DNA from: Christiangramia lutea
GTDB taxonomy: Bacteria; Bacteroidota; Bacteroidia; Flavobacteriales; Flavobacteriaceae
Reading direction: 5' to 3'
NCBI RefSeq assembly: GCF_022489035.1
Contig: NZ_JAKVTV010000001.1
Span: 992,001 to 1,056,000, forward strand
DNA length: 64,000 nt
Part shown: in pieces, positions 24,455-32,709 of the stretch
Numbering within the stretch: position 1 is the stretch's first letter
How the letters are laid out: every line of letters begins with the position of its first letter
Program-made: the position numbers and the translations under genes
The notes under the pieces: generated by a model
Database searches by the model: none
The model's input: only the letters and a program-made list of their open reading frames with translations
What the model was told of the DNA's origin: nothing

Positions 24455-24485
24455 AAAAAAGATCGCCAAAAATACATTTGACGAC
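24455..24485 (-). terminator. Hairpin with T run after susD (partial terminator candidate)
   Basis: On the minus strand the segment 24485-24477 pairs with 24470-24462 (nine pairs, two of them G-U) around a 6-nt loop, and is followed by six T. It could reduce read-through from susCD into the GH18 gene and set their expression ratio. Confidence 0.45.
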
Positions 24486-24510
24486 CCTTTTTGCTAATCC
24501 CAATATTCAA

Positions 24511-26214
24511 TTAATTATCTGCAGACCACCATAGTTCTGTTCCCTGCTCATCAGGTCCCTGAACTCCGATTGCTTCCTGCAAATTAGCTCCGTTGGTATT
24601 ATACTCAACGTTACCATATCTCATTCTTTCTGGGTATTCACCATTTAGTGTTCCTGCCGAATATAATTCGTAGTCTGATACCCCGTTAGCAAGTTCTGCC
24701 GGGTAACCGGTATCACGTACGATCGCCCAGGCCTCAAACCCATCTGTATATGCCGCGATCCATCTCTGAACGGCGATCTTTTCCAAGTTTTCTTCCATGC
24801 TACCATCTAGCAAGGCCATTCCTTCGTTAGCCAGGAATTCAGCAATTGAACCTTCATCAACATTCCATTGAAGCATTGACTGCCTGATACCTTCCTGGTA
24901 CAACGCCTGAGCATCTCCAGATCCCAGTCCTTTTACAGCGGCTTCTGCCTGTAAAAAGTTTCCTTCAGCAGCCGTCATCACTACTTCAGGAGCGATTGGA
25001 GCTCCACTGTTCTTAGGGTTTACAACCAGTTCTGCAGGAGCAGAGAAAAGTTCATATTTAATATGAGGATAGACATCGCCATTTAGCCTGGTAGGCTGGC
25101 CAACATAATAAGGCCCTCCTGATACAGATATAGTAAACTCATCGGCCGAACCACTTCGGGTGTAATCGACACCGGCATTATCAAGTTGTTCCAAGATAAA
25201 ATCTACGTACTTGTCAAATAAGGCTACACCGTTTCCTTCAGCGGGCCTGGTAAAGGTTACGTCTCCTCCAATAATGGGTTCGGCGTAGTAAGGAAGCCTG
25301 GGATCGTTGTTATCTCTTAAATAATCAACAAGGGTCTTTCCTATTTTCCACTTAGAACCAAGGCCTCCGAAGTTATGCCAGATATCTCCATAAGCAGCAT
25401 TTCCAAACTGGTCTATCTCGGTATCCTTCTCCATAAGCGCATTTTCATCAGCTGCTGTTAGCAACGGATTTTGAAGCGCAGAAGAGATCGCGGCAGAAGC
25501 GAAATCTGCTCCAGGAGCTCCCTGAGCTCTTAAAGCCATTCTGAGCTTAAGAGTATTGGCCAGTTTTTTCCACTTCTGAAGGTCTCCGTTAAAGAAAAGA
25601 TCATTTTCTGCTAAAAATTCAAGCCCTTCACCTGTGATGCTTTCTTCACCAATAATACTCATTGCTTCATCAAGTTCAGCAATCACACCCTGATAGATTT
25701 CAGCCTGTGTATCAAATTTTGGTGTTACGATATCAGGATTCGACGCCTCTGTATAAGGAACCATTCCAAAAGTATCTGTGTACATCTGGTAGTAAAGACC
25801 TTTCATGATCAATCCAATAGCATAGAATTTATCATTTTCCAGTTCTCCTCCAGGCCTTACAAAATTCTGATAGGTACTGAATTTTCCTAAATAACCGGCT
25901 AACCAGTCGTAAGCGGCATCGGTATAACCTACATTGTAACTATAAGCAAGGCCGTCTGTCCACCAGCAACCATTAAAACCGAAGGTAAACTGCCCGGCGA
26001 AACGGTCGGCATGAATTAACTGTGCTCTCCAGTAAGGGAATCTATTTGGAGCATAAAGTTCGATCTGTAAACCGGTAAGAAAATACTTAGCACTTACCTC
26101 TTCCGAGGTAAAAGCATCCGGTTGGGTATTTATTTCTTCGAAGTCTGAACATCCTGATATCAAAAAGACCAAAAGTAACAGGCTTCCACTGAAGATTTTT
26201 AATATTCCTTTCAT
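24511..26214 (-). CDS. SusD/RagB-like surface glycan-binding lipoprotein (SusD-like_2 type)
   Basis: A 567-residue lipoprotein (lipobox LISGC) exposed on the outer membrane. N-terminal CSDFEEINTQPDAFT, FYAIGLIMKGLYYQMYTDTFGMVPYTEA and LFFNGDLQKWKKLANTLKLRMALR mark the SusD_2 subgroup with its TPR scaffold. C-terminal EGNFLQAEAAVKGLG, VQRWIAAYTDGFEAWAIVRDTGYP and YPERMRYGNVEYN are typical closing motifs. It binds oligosaccharides or peptides at the mouth of the partner SusC, whose gene ends 9 bp upstream. The ligand in this locus is predicted to be murein-derived. Confidence 0.93.
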   Translation of the reverse strand: MKGILKIFSGSLLLLVFLISGCSDFEEINTQPDAFTSEEVSAKYFLTGLQIELYAPNRFPYWRAQLIHADRFAGQFTFGFNGCWWTDGLAYSYNVGYTDAAYDWLAGYLGKFSTYQNFVRPGGELENDKFYAIGLIMKGLYYQMYTDTFGMVPYTEASNPDIVTPKFDTQAEIYQGVIAELDEAMSIIGEESITGEGLEFLAENDLFFNGDLQKWKKLANTLKLRMALRAQGAPGADFASAAISSALQNPLLTAADENALMEKDTEIDQFGNAAYGDIWHNFGGLGSKWKIGKTLVDYLRDNNDPRLPYYAEPIIGGDVTFTRPAEGNGVALFDKYVDFILEQLDNAGVDYTRSGSADEFTISVSGGPYYVGQPTRLNGDVYPHIKYELFSAPAELVVNPKNSGAPIAPEVVMTAAEGNFLQAEAAVKGLGSGDAQALYQEGIRQSMLQWNVDEGSIAEFLANEGMALLDGSMEENLEKIAVQRWIAAYTDGFEAWAIVRDTGYPAELANGVSDYELYSAGTLNGEYPERMRYGNVEYNTNGANLQEAIGVQGPDEQGTELWWSADN

Positions 26215-26223
26215 AACTCTTTT

Positions 26224-29200
26224 TTAAAAATTAATATTCAAATTCAGTCCAATGCTTCTTAGAGATGGTGCGTTGTTCAAGGAAATTCCCTGACCAGAAA
26301 GACCAGTACCTATAGAAGAATCAGGATCTATATCCTCAGCATCCTTATAAAAGAAGAATAGGTTTCTTCCAATTAAACCTATAGAAGCCTGGCTTAATCC
26401 AATTTGCCCTACCATATCTGAAGGGAACCTATAATTTAAGGCAAATTCTCTTAATCTCACATTAGTTTGATCATAAATATAGTTGGAAGTAATTCCTGAA
26501 TAGCTACCCCAGTATTCCTGAGCGGTGATAGATTCAGTATTTTGTGCTCCTGTTCCTTCATTTATTGCGTCTACAACAACTCCTCCATCTCTAAATTGCA
26601 GGGTTCTTTCAGATACACCGGCTGCATCAAGATAGGATGAAGTAGCAGAATAAATTTCACCACCAAATCTACCGTCTACAAGAAATCTCAAACTCCAGTT
26701 ATTCAGAGTAAAGGTATTAGAAAAACCGGCTATCCAGTCTGGTTGAGCATTTCCAAGTTTTTCAACCTCACCAGCTAATGGGAATCCTTCTGCGTTTACA
26801 AGTCTTTCACCATCTTCGTTAGTTTTCCAGGTAGTACCGTAAAGGTCTCCTATTCCACCACCAACACTTGCTCTCACAGAAAAGTTACCTAATGTATTTA
26901 AAGGCAAAGTTTCCAGACCGTCGATTAAGGCAACAAGTTCGTTATTATTGGTTGAGAAGTTAAGCGATGTTTCCCATTTAAAGTTCTCTGTACGAATTGG
27001 TGATCCACCAATTAGCGCTTCAAAACCTTTATTCCTTACCTCACCAACATTTTCCTTAAAGAAGGTAAATCCTGTTCCCGGAGGCACCGGAACGTTATAG
27101 ATCATATCGGTTGTTCTAATAGAGTAATAAGAGAAATCTCCGTAAAAACGATTCCCGAACATATTGAATTCAAGACCAACTTCTGAAGATTGTACACTCT
27201 CAGGTTTTAGATCTGGATTCAACCTAACTTCTGGTCCGTTAAGAACAGTAAGACCAAGATATCCTTGCGTTGGAACGCTGAAAGTCTGGTATAACTGGTA
27301 AGGTCCAGTATCGTTACCAACATCTGCCCAACTTCCTCTTAATTTCAGCATATTCAGCCAGTCTTTGTCCGGATCGATAAAACGATCTACAAGAACCGAT
27401 AAACTCGCCGATGGGTAAAAATAAGAGCGGTTGTCTTCTGCCAAAGTTGAAGACCAGTCGTTTCTTCCTGTTAGGTCAAGGTATAAGAAATCATCATAGG
27501 AAAGACTTAGCTGACCGTATAATGAATTCACTTTTTTGATCTGAAGCGGATTATGCGTACTTGTTTGGATATTCGTATTACTTAAGAATACTCTTGAAGG
27601 TAATCGGAAATCCTGACCTCTAACGATCACTCCTTCTGAAGTTCTTTTTGAAAGGTTACCACCAAAATTCGCAACAAGGTTGAACTTATCGGTGATATCC
27701 TTATTTGCTGTGAAAAGGAAATCTCCATTTAGTTCAGTATTTTTAAAAGTTCCGAAGTTTAATCTACCTGTATAGAAGAAATGATGCCCATAATTCTGAA
27801 CATATTCTGTTCTGGAATTGGTAATATCCCCTCCTACCCTGGCGAATAGCGATAGCCAGTCATTGAATTCATAAGTTAATTTTGTAAAACCAATAAACCT
27901 GTCTCTACGCTCATCGTTTTGATCTTCATTCAACATCCAGTATGGGTTACCTATACTTTTATTCTGGCCGGCATAACTAATCGCGGCATACTCATCAGCA
28001 AACATTGAAGGATCTTCCCAAAGTGAAGGTTTGTATCTTCTAAGGTCGGAAGTTCTAACGTTTCTAGGAGTTCTGTATACAAAAGCAAGCACACCTTCAG
28101 TACCAAGGTTCACCCTGTTATTAAGATCCTGAGTAAAATAAGTGGCTTTACTGTCTATATGAAACTTGTCTGAAAGATCAACCAGAGCTCTCAGGTTAAA
28201 GTTATGACTTTGTAAATCTGAATTTGGAAGAACTGCACTCGTATTGTTATTAGTATAAGAAAAACGAGTACTAAAATTCTCTCCTCCTTTATCTATTGCA
28301 ACCGTATTAATCGCTTGTAAACCCGTTTCAAAGAACTCATCAATATTATTTGGTTGGGCCTCGTATGGGCGTTGTTCACCGGTATAATACAACTGACTGG
28401 ATCCATCAAACCTTGGTCCCCATGAGGAACCTCCAAAGTTTTCAAGATCGGCATAATACGCTCCGTTATTTCCCTGTCCATATTCATTCTGAAATTCTGG
28501 AAGAAACATTGGGTTTTCAAAAACCACGTTCGAGTTAATAGAAACACCAAGACCTCTTCCCCTTGTACCTTTTTTAGTGGTAATAAGAATAACACCACTG
28601 GCTGCACGAGATCCATAAAGTGCCGCCGCGTTAGGTCCTTTTAGTACAGATACAGACTCTATATCAGATGGATTGATATCGGTGATACCTCCTCCAGTCA
28701 CTGTACTGTTAAAAATACTACCACCAGATTCGTTCCCGGATGCATCGATTGGAATACCATCTACAACGATCAAAGCCTGGTTATTACCTGTTAAAGTGTT
28801 ATTACCACGAATAGTGATCCTGGATCCAGATCCTACCCCTCCAGAAGAGTTAACTACCAATCCCGGAACTTTACCAACGAGAGAATTCGCAACGTTAAAG
28901 TCTTTCACCTCATTCACCTCTTCAGATTGAAGTTCGGTAACCGCATACCCCAGGGATTTCTTTTCCCTGGTTAAACCGAGTGAGGTAACCACGACTTCAT
29001 CTAAGGCCTCTGCATCTTCAGACATTATTACATCTAAAGTAGTTCTACCATCCAAAGGTATTTCCTGTCTCCCATATCCAAGAATCGAGAATTCAAGGAT
29101 CGCATCTGGGGACACCTCTATAGTATAGTTACCGTCAAAATCGGTAACAGCACCATTACTGGTTCCAATTTCAACAATAGTAACTCCCATAAGCGGAAGA

Positions 29201-29307
29201 CCGGTTTCCCCATCTGTAACATTTCCTGTTACGACCTGTTCCTGGGCAACAATGCTTTGAAAAAATAAAAACATTGCAGCCAGCATGTAAGGTAATTTTT
29301 TGACCAT
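26224..29307 (-). CDS. SusC/RagA-type TonB-dependent outer-membrane transporter
   Basis: A 1027-residue transporter. After the signal peptide (MVKKLPYMLAAMFLFFQSIVAQ) comes a CarboxypepD_reg-like domain (VVTGNVTDGETGLPLMGVTI). The SusC signature AEALDEVVVTSLGLTREKK is next, then the plug (LVGKVPGLVVNSSGG, ITIRGNNTLTGNNQALIVVDG, SVLKGPNAAALYGSRAASGVI) and a 22-stranded barrel ending in LRSIGLNLNINF. It takes up ligands delivered by SusD using TonB energy. The ATG at 29307 is chosen because it opens a normal signal peptide; an in-frame TTG at 29355 would add 16 polar residues. A 327-bp region with two AT dyads precedes it, so it probably starts its own transcript. Confidence 0.94.
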   Translation of the reverse strand: MVKKLPYMLAAMFLFFQSIVAQEQVVTGNVTDGETGLPLMGVTIVEIGTSNGAVTDFDGNYTIEVSPDAILEFSILGYGRQEIPLDGRTTLDVIMSEDAEALDEVVVTSLGLTREKKSLGYAVTELQSEEVNEVKDFNVANSLVGKVPGLVVNSSGGVGSGSRITIRGNNTLTGNNQALIVVDGIPIDASGNESGGSIFNSTVTGGGITDINPSDIESVSVLKGPNAAALYGSRAASGVILITTKKGTRGRGLGVSINSNVVFENPMFLPEFQNEYGQGNNGAYYADLENFGGSSWGPRFDGSSQLYYTGEQRPYEAQPNNIDEFFETGLQAINTVAIDKGGENFSTRFSYTNNNTSAVLPNSDLQSHNFNLRALVDLSDKFHIDSKATYFTQDLNNRVNLGTEGVLAFVYRTPRNVRTSDLRRYKPSLWEDPSMFADEYAAISYAGQNKSIGNPYWMLNEDQNDERRDRFIGFTKLTYEFNDWLSLFARVGGDITNSRTEYVQNYGHHFFYTGRLNFGTFKNTELNGDFLFTANKDITDKFNLVANFGGNLSKRTSEGVIVRGQDFRLPSRVFLSNTNIQTSTHNPLQIKKVNSLYGQLSLSYDDFLYLDLTGRNDWSSTLAEDNRSYFYPSASLSVLVDRFIDPDKDWLNMLKLRGSWADVGNDTGPYQLYQTFSVPTQGYLGLTVLNGPEVRLNPDLKPESVQSSEVGLEFNMFGNRFYGDFSYYSIRTTDMIYNVPVPPGTGFTFFKENVGEVRNKGFEALIGGSPIRTENFKWETSLNFSTNNNELVALIDGLETLPLNTLGNFSVRASVGGGIGDLYGTTWKTNEDGERLVNAEGFPLAGEVEKLGNAQPDWIAGFSNTFTLNNWSLRFLVDGRFGGEIYSATSSYLDAAGVSERTLQFRDGGVVVDAINEGTGAQNTESITAQEYWGSYSGITSNYIYDQTNVRLREFALNYRFPSDMVGQIGLSQASIGLIGRNLFFFYKDAEDIDPDSSIGTGLSGQGISLNNAPSLRSIGLNLNINF

Positions 29308-29517
29308 TGGTTTTAGTTTTTGTGAATAATTCGATTGCGTTTTCTTAACACACAATTAGTTTGATTAGCTAGTTAAATTATGTTAATACTCTAAAAGACA
29401 TATTTTAAGTTAATATATCAATTCCATAACCTAAAATATAATTTTCATCAGTAAATTTAAAAATTTCCATTAAAATAAGACTACTTTTTCAATTTTTTTA
29501 TAGAACTAATATTGGAT

Positions 29518-29549
29518 AGATAAAATTATATTAATTTATAATTTTATCT
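29518..29549. promoter_or_regulatory. AT-rich 13-bp inverted repeat upstream of susC
   Basis: AGATAAAATTATA (29518-29530) and TATAATTTTATCT (29537-29549) are perfect complements around TTAATT. It lies 211 bp before the susC ATG in the 327-bp gap 29308-29634. The rest of that gap is AT-rich and shows no gene or full promoter match. Confidence 0.4.
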
Positions 29550-29566
29550 GTTTAAAGAATTGAATG

Positions 29567-29593
29567 ATTATTTAAGTTTTAGTCTTAAATAAT
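29567..29593. promoter_or_regulatory. Second inverted repeat upstream of susC, ROK-operator-like
   Basis: ATTATTTAAG (29567-29576) and CTTAAATAAT (29584-29593) are perfect complements around a 7-nt loop. The half sites TTATTT and AAATAA resemble those of NagC/Mlc operators, although the spacing (13 nt) differs somewhat. It is a candidate site for the ROK repressor encoded at 13647. Confidence 0.4.
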
Positions 29594-29634
29594 TTAACAT
29601 TTAAATTGGATAGTAAAAAGTTCAGATTGTTGAT

Positions 29635-30750
29635 CTATTTCAAGGCTTTAAGCACATCGAGATGTTCCTTTTTAAGCGCACCTCCATCAAATAACGAGAT
29701 CCCTAAAGCACCGTTATTTTTAGCTTCATCTATAGCATTCTGTAGGTCGTCAGCTGTCATACTTGGAATAAAAACACCGGAATGTAATTCTGTATTCCTT
29801 CCTTTCAGATCTTCTACTCCCTGTTTAGTAGCATAGCCAATCCAATCAATATCCTCATTATAGAAGTTATGATAGATCATTGGGAGAACGGCATCGATCT
29901 TCCACTTATCCCAGCGCTGCCTTACCATATGATCAGCCATTTCAGGATAAGGAAAAACTGCCGCAGTTAAATTTTTACCATTTTCGTGCACTACGGAATA
30001 AGCCTCGTCTACAACCGATTTGATCTTATTCAACCTGAATTGTTTCCATTCCATATCCAGTGCCGGATTTTCAAAATCTCTCGGGTTTTTGCCATGCTCT
30101 TTTTCAAATTCTGAAATACAAACATCGCAATAGCAGAAATCAAATTCAGGAAGTTCTTCCTCCTGCTGTAGATCATACTTTGGTAAAAGCCCAATTGGTA
30201 GAAAAATGTCCGGTAGCCTTATATAATCGAGATGAACACTGGCCACATCCTCCACCTTGGAAAGACCTTCTACCAAACCAAGTACGTGTTCACGGGATTC
30301 CTTCCTTGTAGGGCACATCCACTGATAGTAATCTACATAAGGTCTTGTATCATGAGTAGATTTACCGTCACGGCTTACGGCATACCAGTCTGGATGCTCC
30401 AAAGCTACGCTGTCTCCAGGTCTATTCATGGCCATGATCCAGGCATGCACTTCTAAACCTTCGTTTTTTGCCAAAGGAGTAACCCTGGAAAGAAGTTCTG
30501 GATCTGTATTTGTATTGATCAATACCGCGTCTATGCCATTCTCAGCATACTTTTTATATTCTGCAGTATACGATGAATCTGTTCTCTTATTATTAGCGCC
30601 TGTCCATACCCAGATTTTGAAGCCTTCCTTCTTCTTTTCTGATACTTCTGCTGTTGAATCTTTATTTTCTTCGGAATCAGCTGATCTTTCGGCGCAGGAA
30701 AATATAGAGATCGCTAACATTAAAATGAAAAGCCTGGAGATTTGTTTCAT
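29635..30750 (-). CDS. Putative GHL-type TIM-barrel hydrolase lipoprotein
   Basis: A 371-residue lipoprotein (lipobox SIFSC). The barrel pattern resembles the GHL10/DUF4015-like group: GFKIWVWTGA, NGIDAVLINTNTDPELL, EVHAWIMAMNRPG, WYAVSRDGKSTHDTRPYVDYYQWMCPT, VASVHLDYIRLPD, AVLPMIYHNFYNEDIDWIG and GALGISLFDGGAL. The LDYIRLPD segment aligns with the HFDDYFYPY position of GHL10 proteins. A Cys-rich FCYCDVCISEF insert is unusual. The exact activity is unknown; a second glycan-strand hydrolase for the same substrate is plausible. It sits 6 bp after the CBM9-like gene and ends the upstream half of the minus-strand run. Confidence 0.7.
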   Translation of the reverse strand: MKQISRLFILMLAISIFSCAERSADSEENKDSTAEVSEKKKEGFKIWVWTGANNKRTDSSYTAEYKKYAENGIDAVLINTNTDPELLSRVTPLAKNEGLEVHAWIMAMNRPGDSVALEHPDWYAVSRDGKSTHDTRPYVDYYQWMCPTRKESREHVLGLVEGLSKVEDVASVHLDYIRLPDIFLPIGLLPKYDLQQEEELPEFDFCYCDVCISEFEKEHGKNPRDFENPALDMEWKQFRLNKIKSVVDEAYSVVHENGKNLTAAVFPYPEMADHMVRQRWDKWKIDAVLPMIYHNFYNEDIDWIGYATKQGVEDLKGRNTELHSGVFIPSMTADDLQNAIDEAKNNGALGISLFDGGALKKEHLDVLKALK

Positions 30751-30756
30751 AAGTAA

Positions 30757-31812
30757 TTAGAGTTTAGTTAAATGACCGTCTTCTTTGATTATATAGGTTT
30801 CCCCTGTAAAAGGACTTTTTGCTAAAATATTCCAACCTGTGGAATGGTTTTCGAGTTCTGTATCCAAGACCTGATCGTTAATCTTCATAGGCGTCTTTAA
30901 AACTTCCCCTATCTCTTCTGCCCATTTGCCATTTTTACGCTTATAAGCTTTCTGAGCTCTATAAAGTTTAAAAAGTGCCCATTTTATCTGCTCATCCAGC
31001 GGAATTTTAAATCCATCTGTTTCACCGGCATTCTTAGAGGAAAAGTATACATAACCCCAATGCTCTGGTTCATGCATATTAATAACTCCCTGGGGTGACC
31101 AAACCCAGTTATATTCCGGTAGAAAATCTCCATTTTCATCGGTCTTTCGCGAATAGGTATTTCCATCCAGATCAAAATCCCAGTTAACCCTCGAAAAATT
31201 GACACGCCAGAAATTGTTAATATGGCCATCTCCAAAAACATTTGCCTCTTCAAGAACTTCCCATGGAATAGCAACCTCAACACTCCAGAAATTATCTTCA
31301 TCTGAAGGATCATTCAAAGTACCATTAATGTTTACAGCAGTTCTCAATCCATTGATGGTCCAATTGTCGATAATTGGAGAAGGCTCACGGTAGGGTTTAA
31401 CAATGAAAAGATCCCAAACCGTGTTCAGGGCATTCATTTCAAATTCCATGTAATTATGGGAATCACCGTCTGGATCTATAAAAATCTCGAAGTCGTTATT
31501 GTAAAAAATAACGGTATCTCTTTGTTTTAAAGTAGCCCAAATATGGGGCTCCTCCATCTTTGCATAAAAGTACAGGTAGGTGTCGTCCCATAACATTTTG
31601 ACATTGGTTCTATATTTTGGAGTTTTCTCACCTTCAATATCTATGAAATCTGAACTATAATCTACCTTGGCCCAGGAAGCTTCGTTGGCAAGACCATCAA
31701 CTTCAATGGAATCTATAGTTCGATATGCTATATAGCTACGCGGAGTTTTCTGGGAATAGAGTAAAGAACCTCCAAGAAATAACACAACTAATAGGAGTAA
31801 AAGTTTATTCAT
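30757..31812 (-). CDS. Secreted carbohydrate-binding protein, CBM9-like
   Basis: A 351-residue exported protein (signal peptide to ~20, SLLYSQ). Residues ~28-245 match the family 9-like carbohydrate-binding domain: SIEVDGLANEASWAKVDYS, VKMLWDDTYLYFYAKMEEP, DTVIFYNNDFEIFIDPDGD, YMEFEMNALNTVWDL and WSVEVAIPWEVL. No catalytic motif is seen, and the C-terminal ~90 residues (ALFKLYRAQKAYKRKNGKW) are unassigned. Proteins of this kind accompany glycan-degrading enzymes in Bacteroidetes and probably bind the substrate. It lies between murQ and the GHL-type hydrolase. Confidence 0.8.
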   Translation of the reverse strand: MNKLLLLLVVLFLGGSLLYSQKTPRSYIAYRTIDSIEVDGLANEASWAKVDYSSDFIDIEGEKTPKYRTNVKMLWDDTYLYFYAKMEEPHIWATLKQRDTVIFYNNDFEIFIDPDGDSHNYMEFEMNALNTVWDLFIVKPYREPSPIIDNWTINGLRTAVNINGTLNDPSDEDNFWSVEVAIPWEVLEEANVFGDGHINNFWRVNFSRVNWDFDLDGNTYSRKTDENGDFLPEYNWVWSPQGVINMHEPEHWGYVYFSSKNAGETDGFKIPLDEQIKWALFKLYRAQKAYKRKNGKWAEEIGEVLKTPMKINDQVLDTELENHSTGWNILAKSPFTGETYIIKEDGHLTKL

Positions 31813-31850
31813 TGTTTACATATAAATGGCTGAATGAATAAAATTTGTCA

Positions 31851-31872
31851 TTTCGGCCGAAAGCGGCCAAAA
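31851..31872 (-). other. Intercistronic hairpin between murQ and the CBM9-like gene
   Basis: GGCCG (31855-31859) and CGGCC (31864-31868) pair around a 4-nt loop; on the minus-strand RNA the stem extends by a wobble and three A-U pairs. No T run follows, so it is more likely an RNA-processing or stability element than a terminator. Confidence 0.4.
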
Positions 31873-31878
31873 GATCAG

Positions 31879-32709
31879 TTATTCATCCTGCTTATAATTC
31901 TTAAGCACGTTACGAACACTTCCGTGTTTCATTAATAGTTTTCCAGCCTCCTCTTCTTCAATTCCAAGTTCCTCCATGATCATACGGGTTCCACGGCCTA
32001 CCAGCTTAACATTGGAAAGCTGCATATCTACCATCTTATTTCCTTTTACTCTTCCCAGTTTGATCATTACGGATGTAGAGATCATATTAAGCACCATTTT
32101 TTGGGCAGTTCCTGCTTTCATCCGTGTACTTCCAGTAACGAATTCCGGACCTGTTACCACTTCGATAGGATATTCTGAAGCTTCTGCCAGCGGGCTTCCA
32201 GAACTACAGGTAATACAGCCGGTAACAATTCCCTGTTTTCTGCAGTCCTTGATCCCACCAATTACATAAGGCGTAGTTCCTGAAGCAGCGATGCCAATTA
32301 CCACATCGTTTTCTGAAATATCATGTTCCTGAAGATCTTTCCAGGCCTGGTTGGTATCATCCTCTGCATTTTCTACAGCATTTCTTAAAGCAGTATCCCC
32401 TCCAGCGATTAATCCTATCACAATTCCCGGACTCACCCCAAATGTTGGCGGACACTCGGAAGCATCCAGGACTCCCAATCTTCCACTGGTTCCTGCGCCT
32501 ATGTAAAACAATCTTCCTCCCTTTTTAATTTTAGGAACGATGATATCTACCAGTTTTTCTATATATGTGATCTGTTTTTTAACATTGCCAGCTATAGATT
32601 GATCTTCTTTATTAATATTCGACAATAATTCAAGCGTGTTCATCTTTTCCAGATGATCGTAATTCGATACTTTCTCTGTATCCGGATTCTTTTTATTCAT
32701 CTTCTTCAT
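31879..32709 (-). CDS. murQ: N-acetylmuramic acid 6-phosphate etherase
   Basis: A 276-residue SIS-domain lyase that removes D-lactate from MurNAc-6-P to give GlcNAc-6-P. This is a diagnostic step of murein recycling. Motifs: GGRLFYIGAGTSGRLGVLDASECPPTFG (sugar-phosphate loop and catalytic Glu, quoted at 28 residues only by its parts GAGTSGRLG and DASECPPTFG), AGGDTALRNAVENAEDD, DVVIGIAASGTTPYV, NPEFVTGSTRMKAGTAQK-like EFVTGSTRMKAGTAQK, and VKLVGRGTRM. It overlaps the GH20 gene by 17 bp, so the two are translationally coupled. Two ATGs, at 32709 and 32700, are possible starts. Confidence 0.96.
   Translation of the reverse strand: MKKMNKKNPDTEKVSNYDHLEKMNTLELLSNINKEDQSIAGNVKKQITYIEKLVDIIVPKIKKGGRLFYIGAGTSGRLGVLDASECPPTFGVSPGIVIGLIAGGDTALRNAVENAEDDTNQAWKDLQEHDISENDVVIGIAASGTTPYVIGGIKDCRKQGIVTGCITCSSGSPLAEASEYPIEVVTGPEFVTGSTRMKAGTAQKMVLNMISTSVMIKLGRVKGNKMVDMQLSNVKLVGRGTRMIMEELGIEEEEAGKLLMKHGSVRNVLKNYKQDE

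Noticed and set aside
28293-28616. 107-residue frame antiparallel-free, same strand inside susC
   Set aside because: It is an alternative frame within a well-supported SusC coding region and has no start context or family pattern.
29308-29355. Longer susC start at TTG 29355
   Set aside because: It would put 16 polar residues before a normal signal peptide; the ATG at 29307 is preferred.
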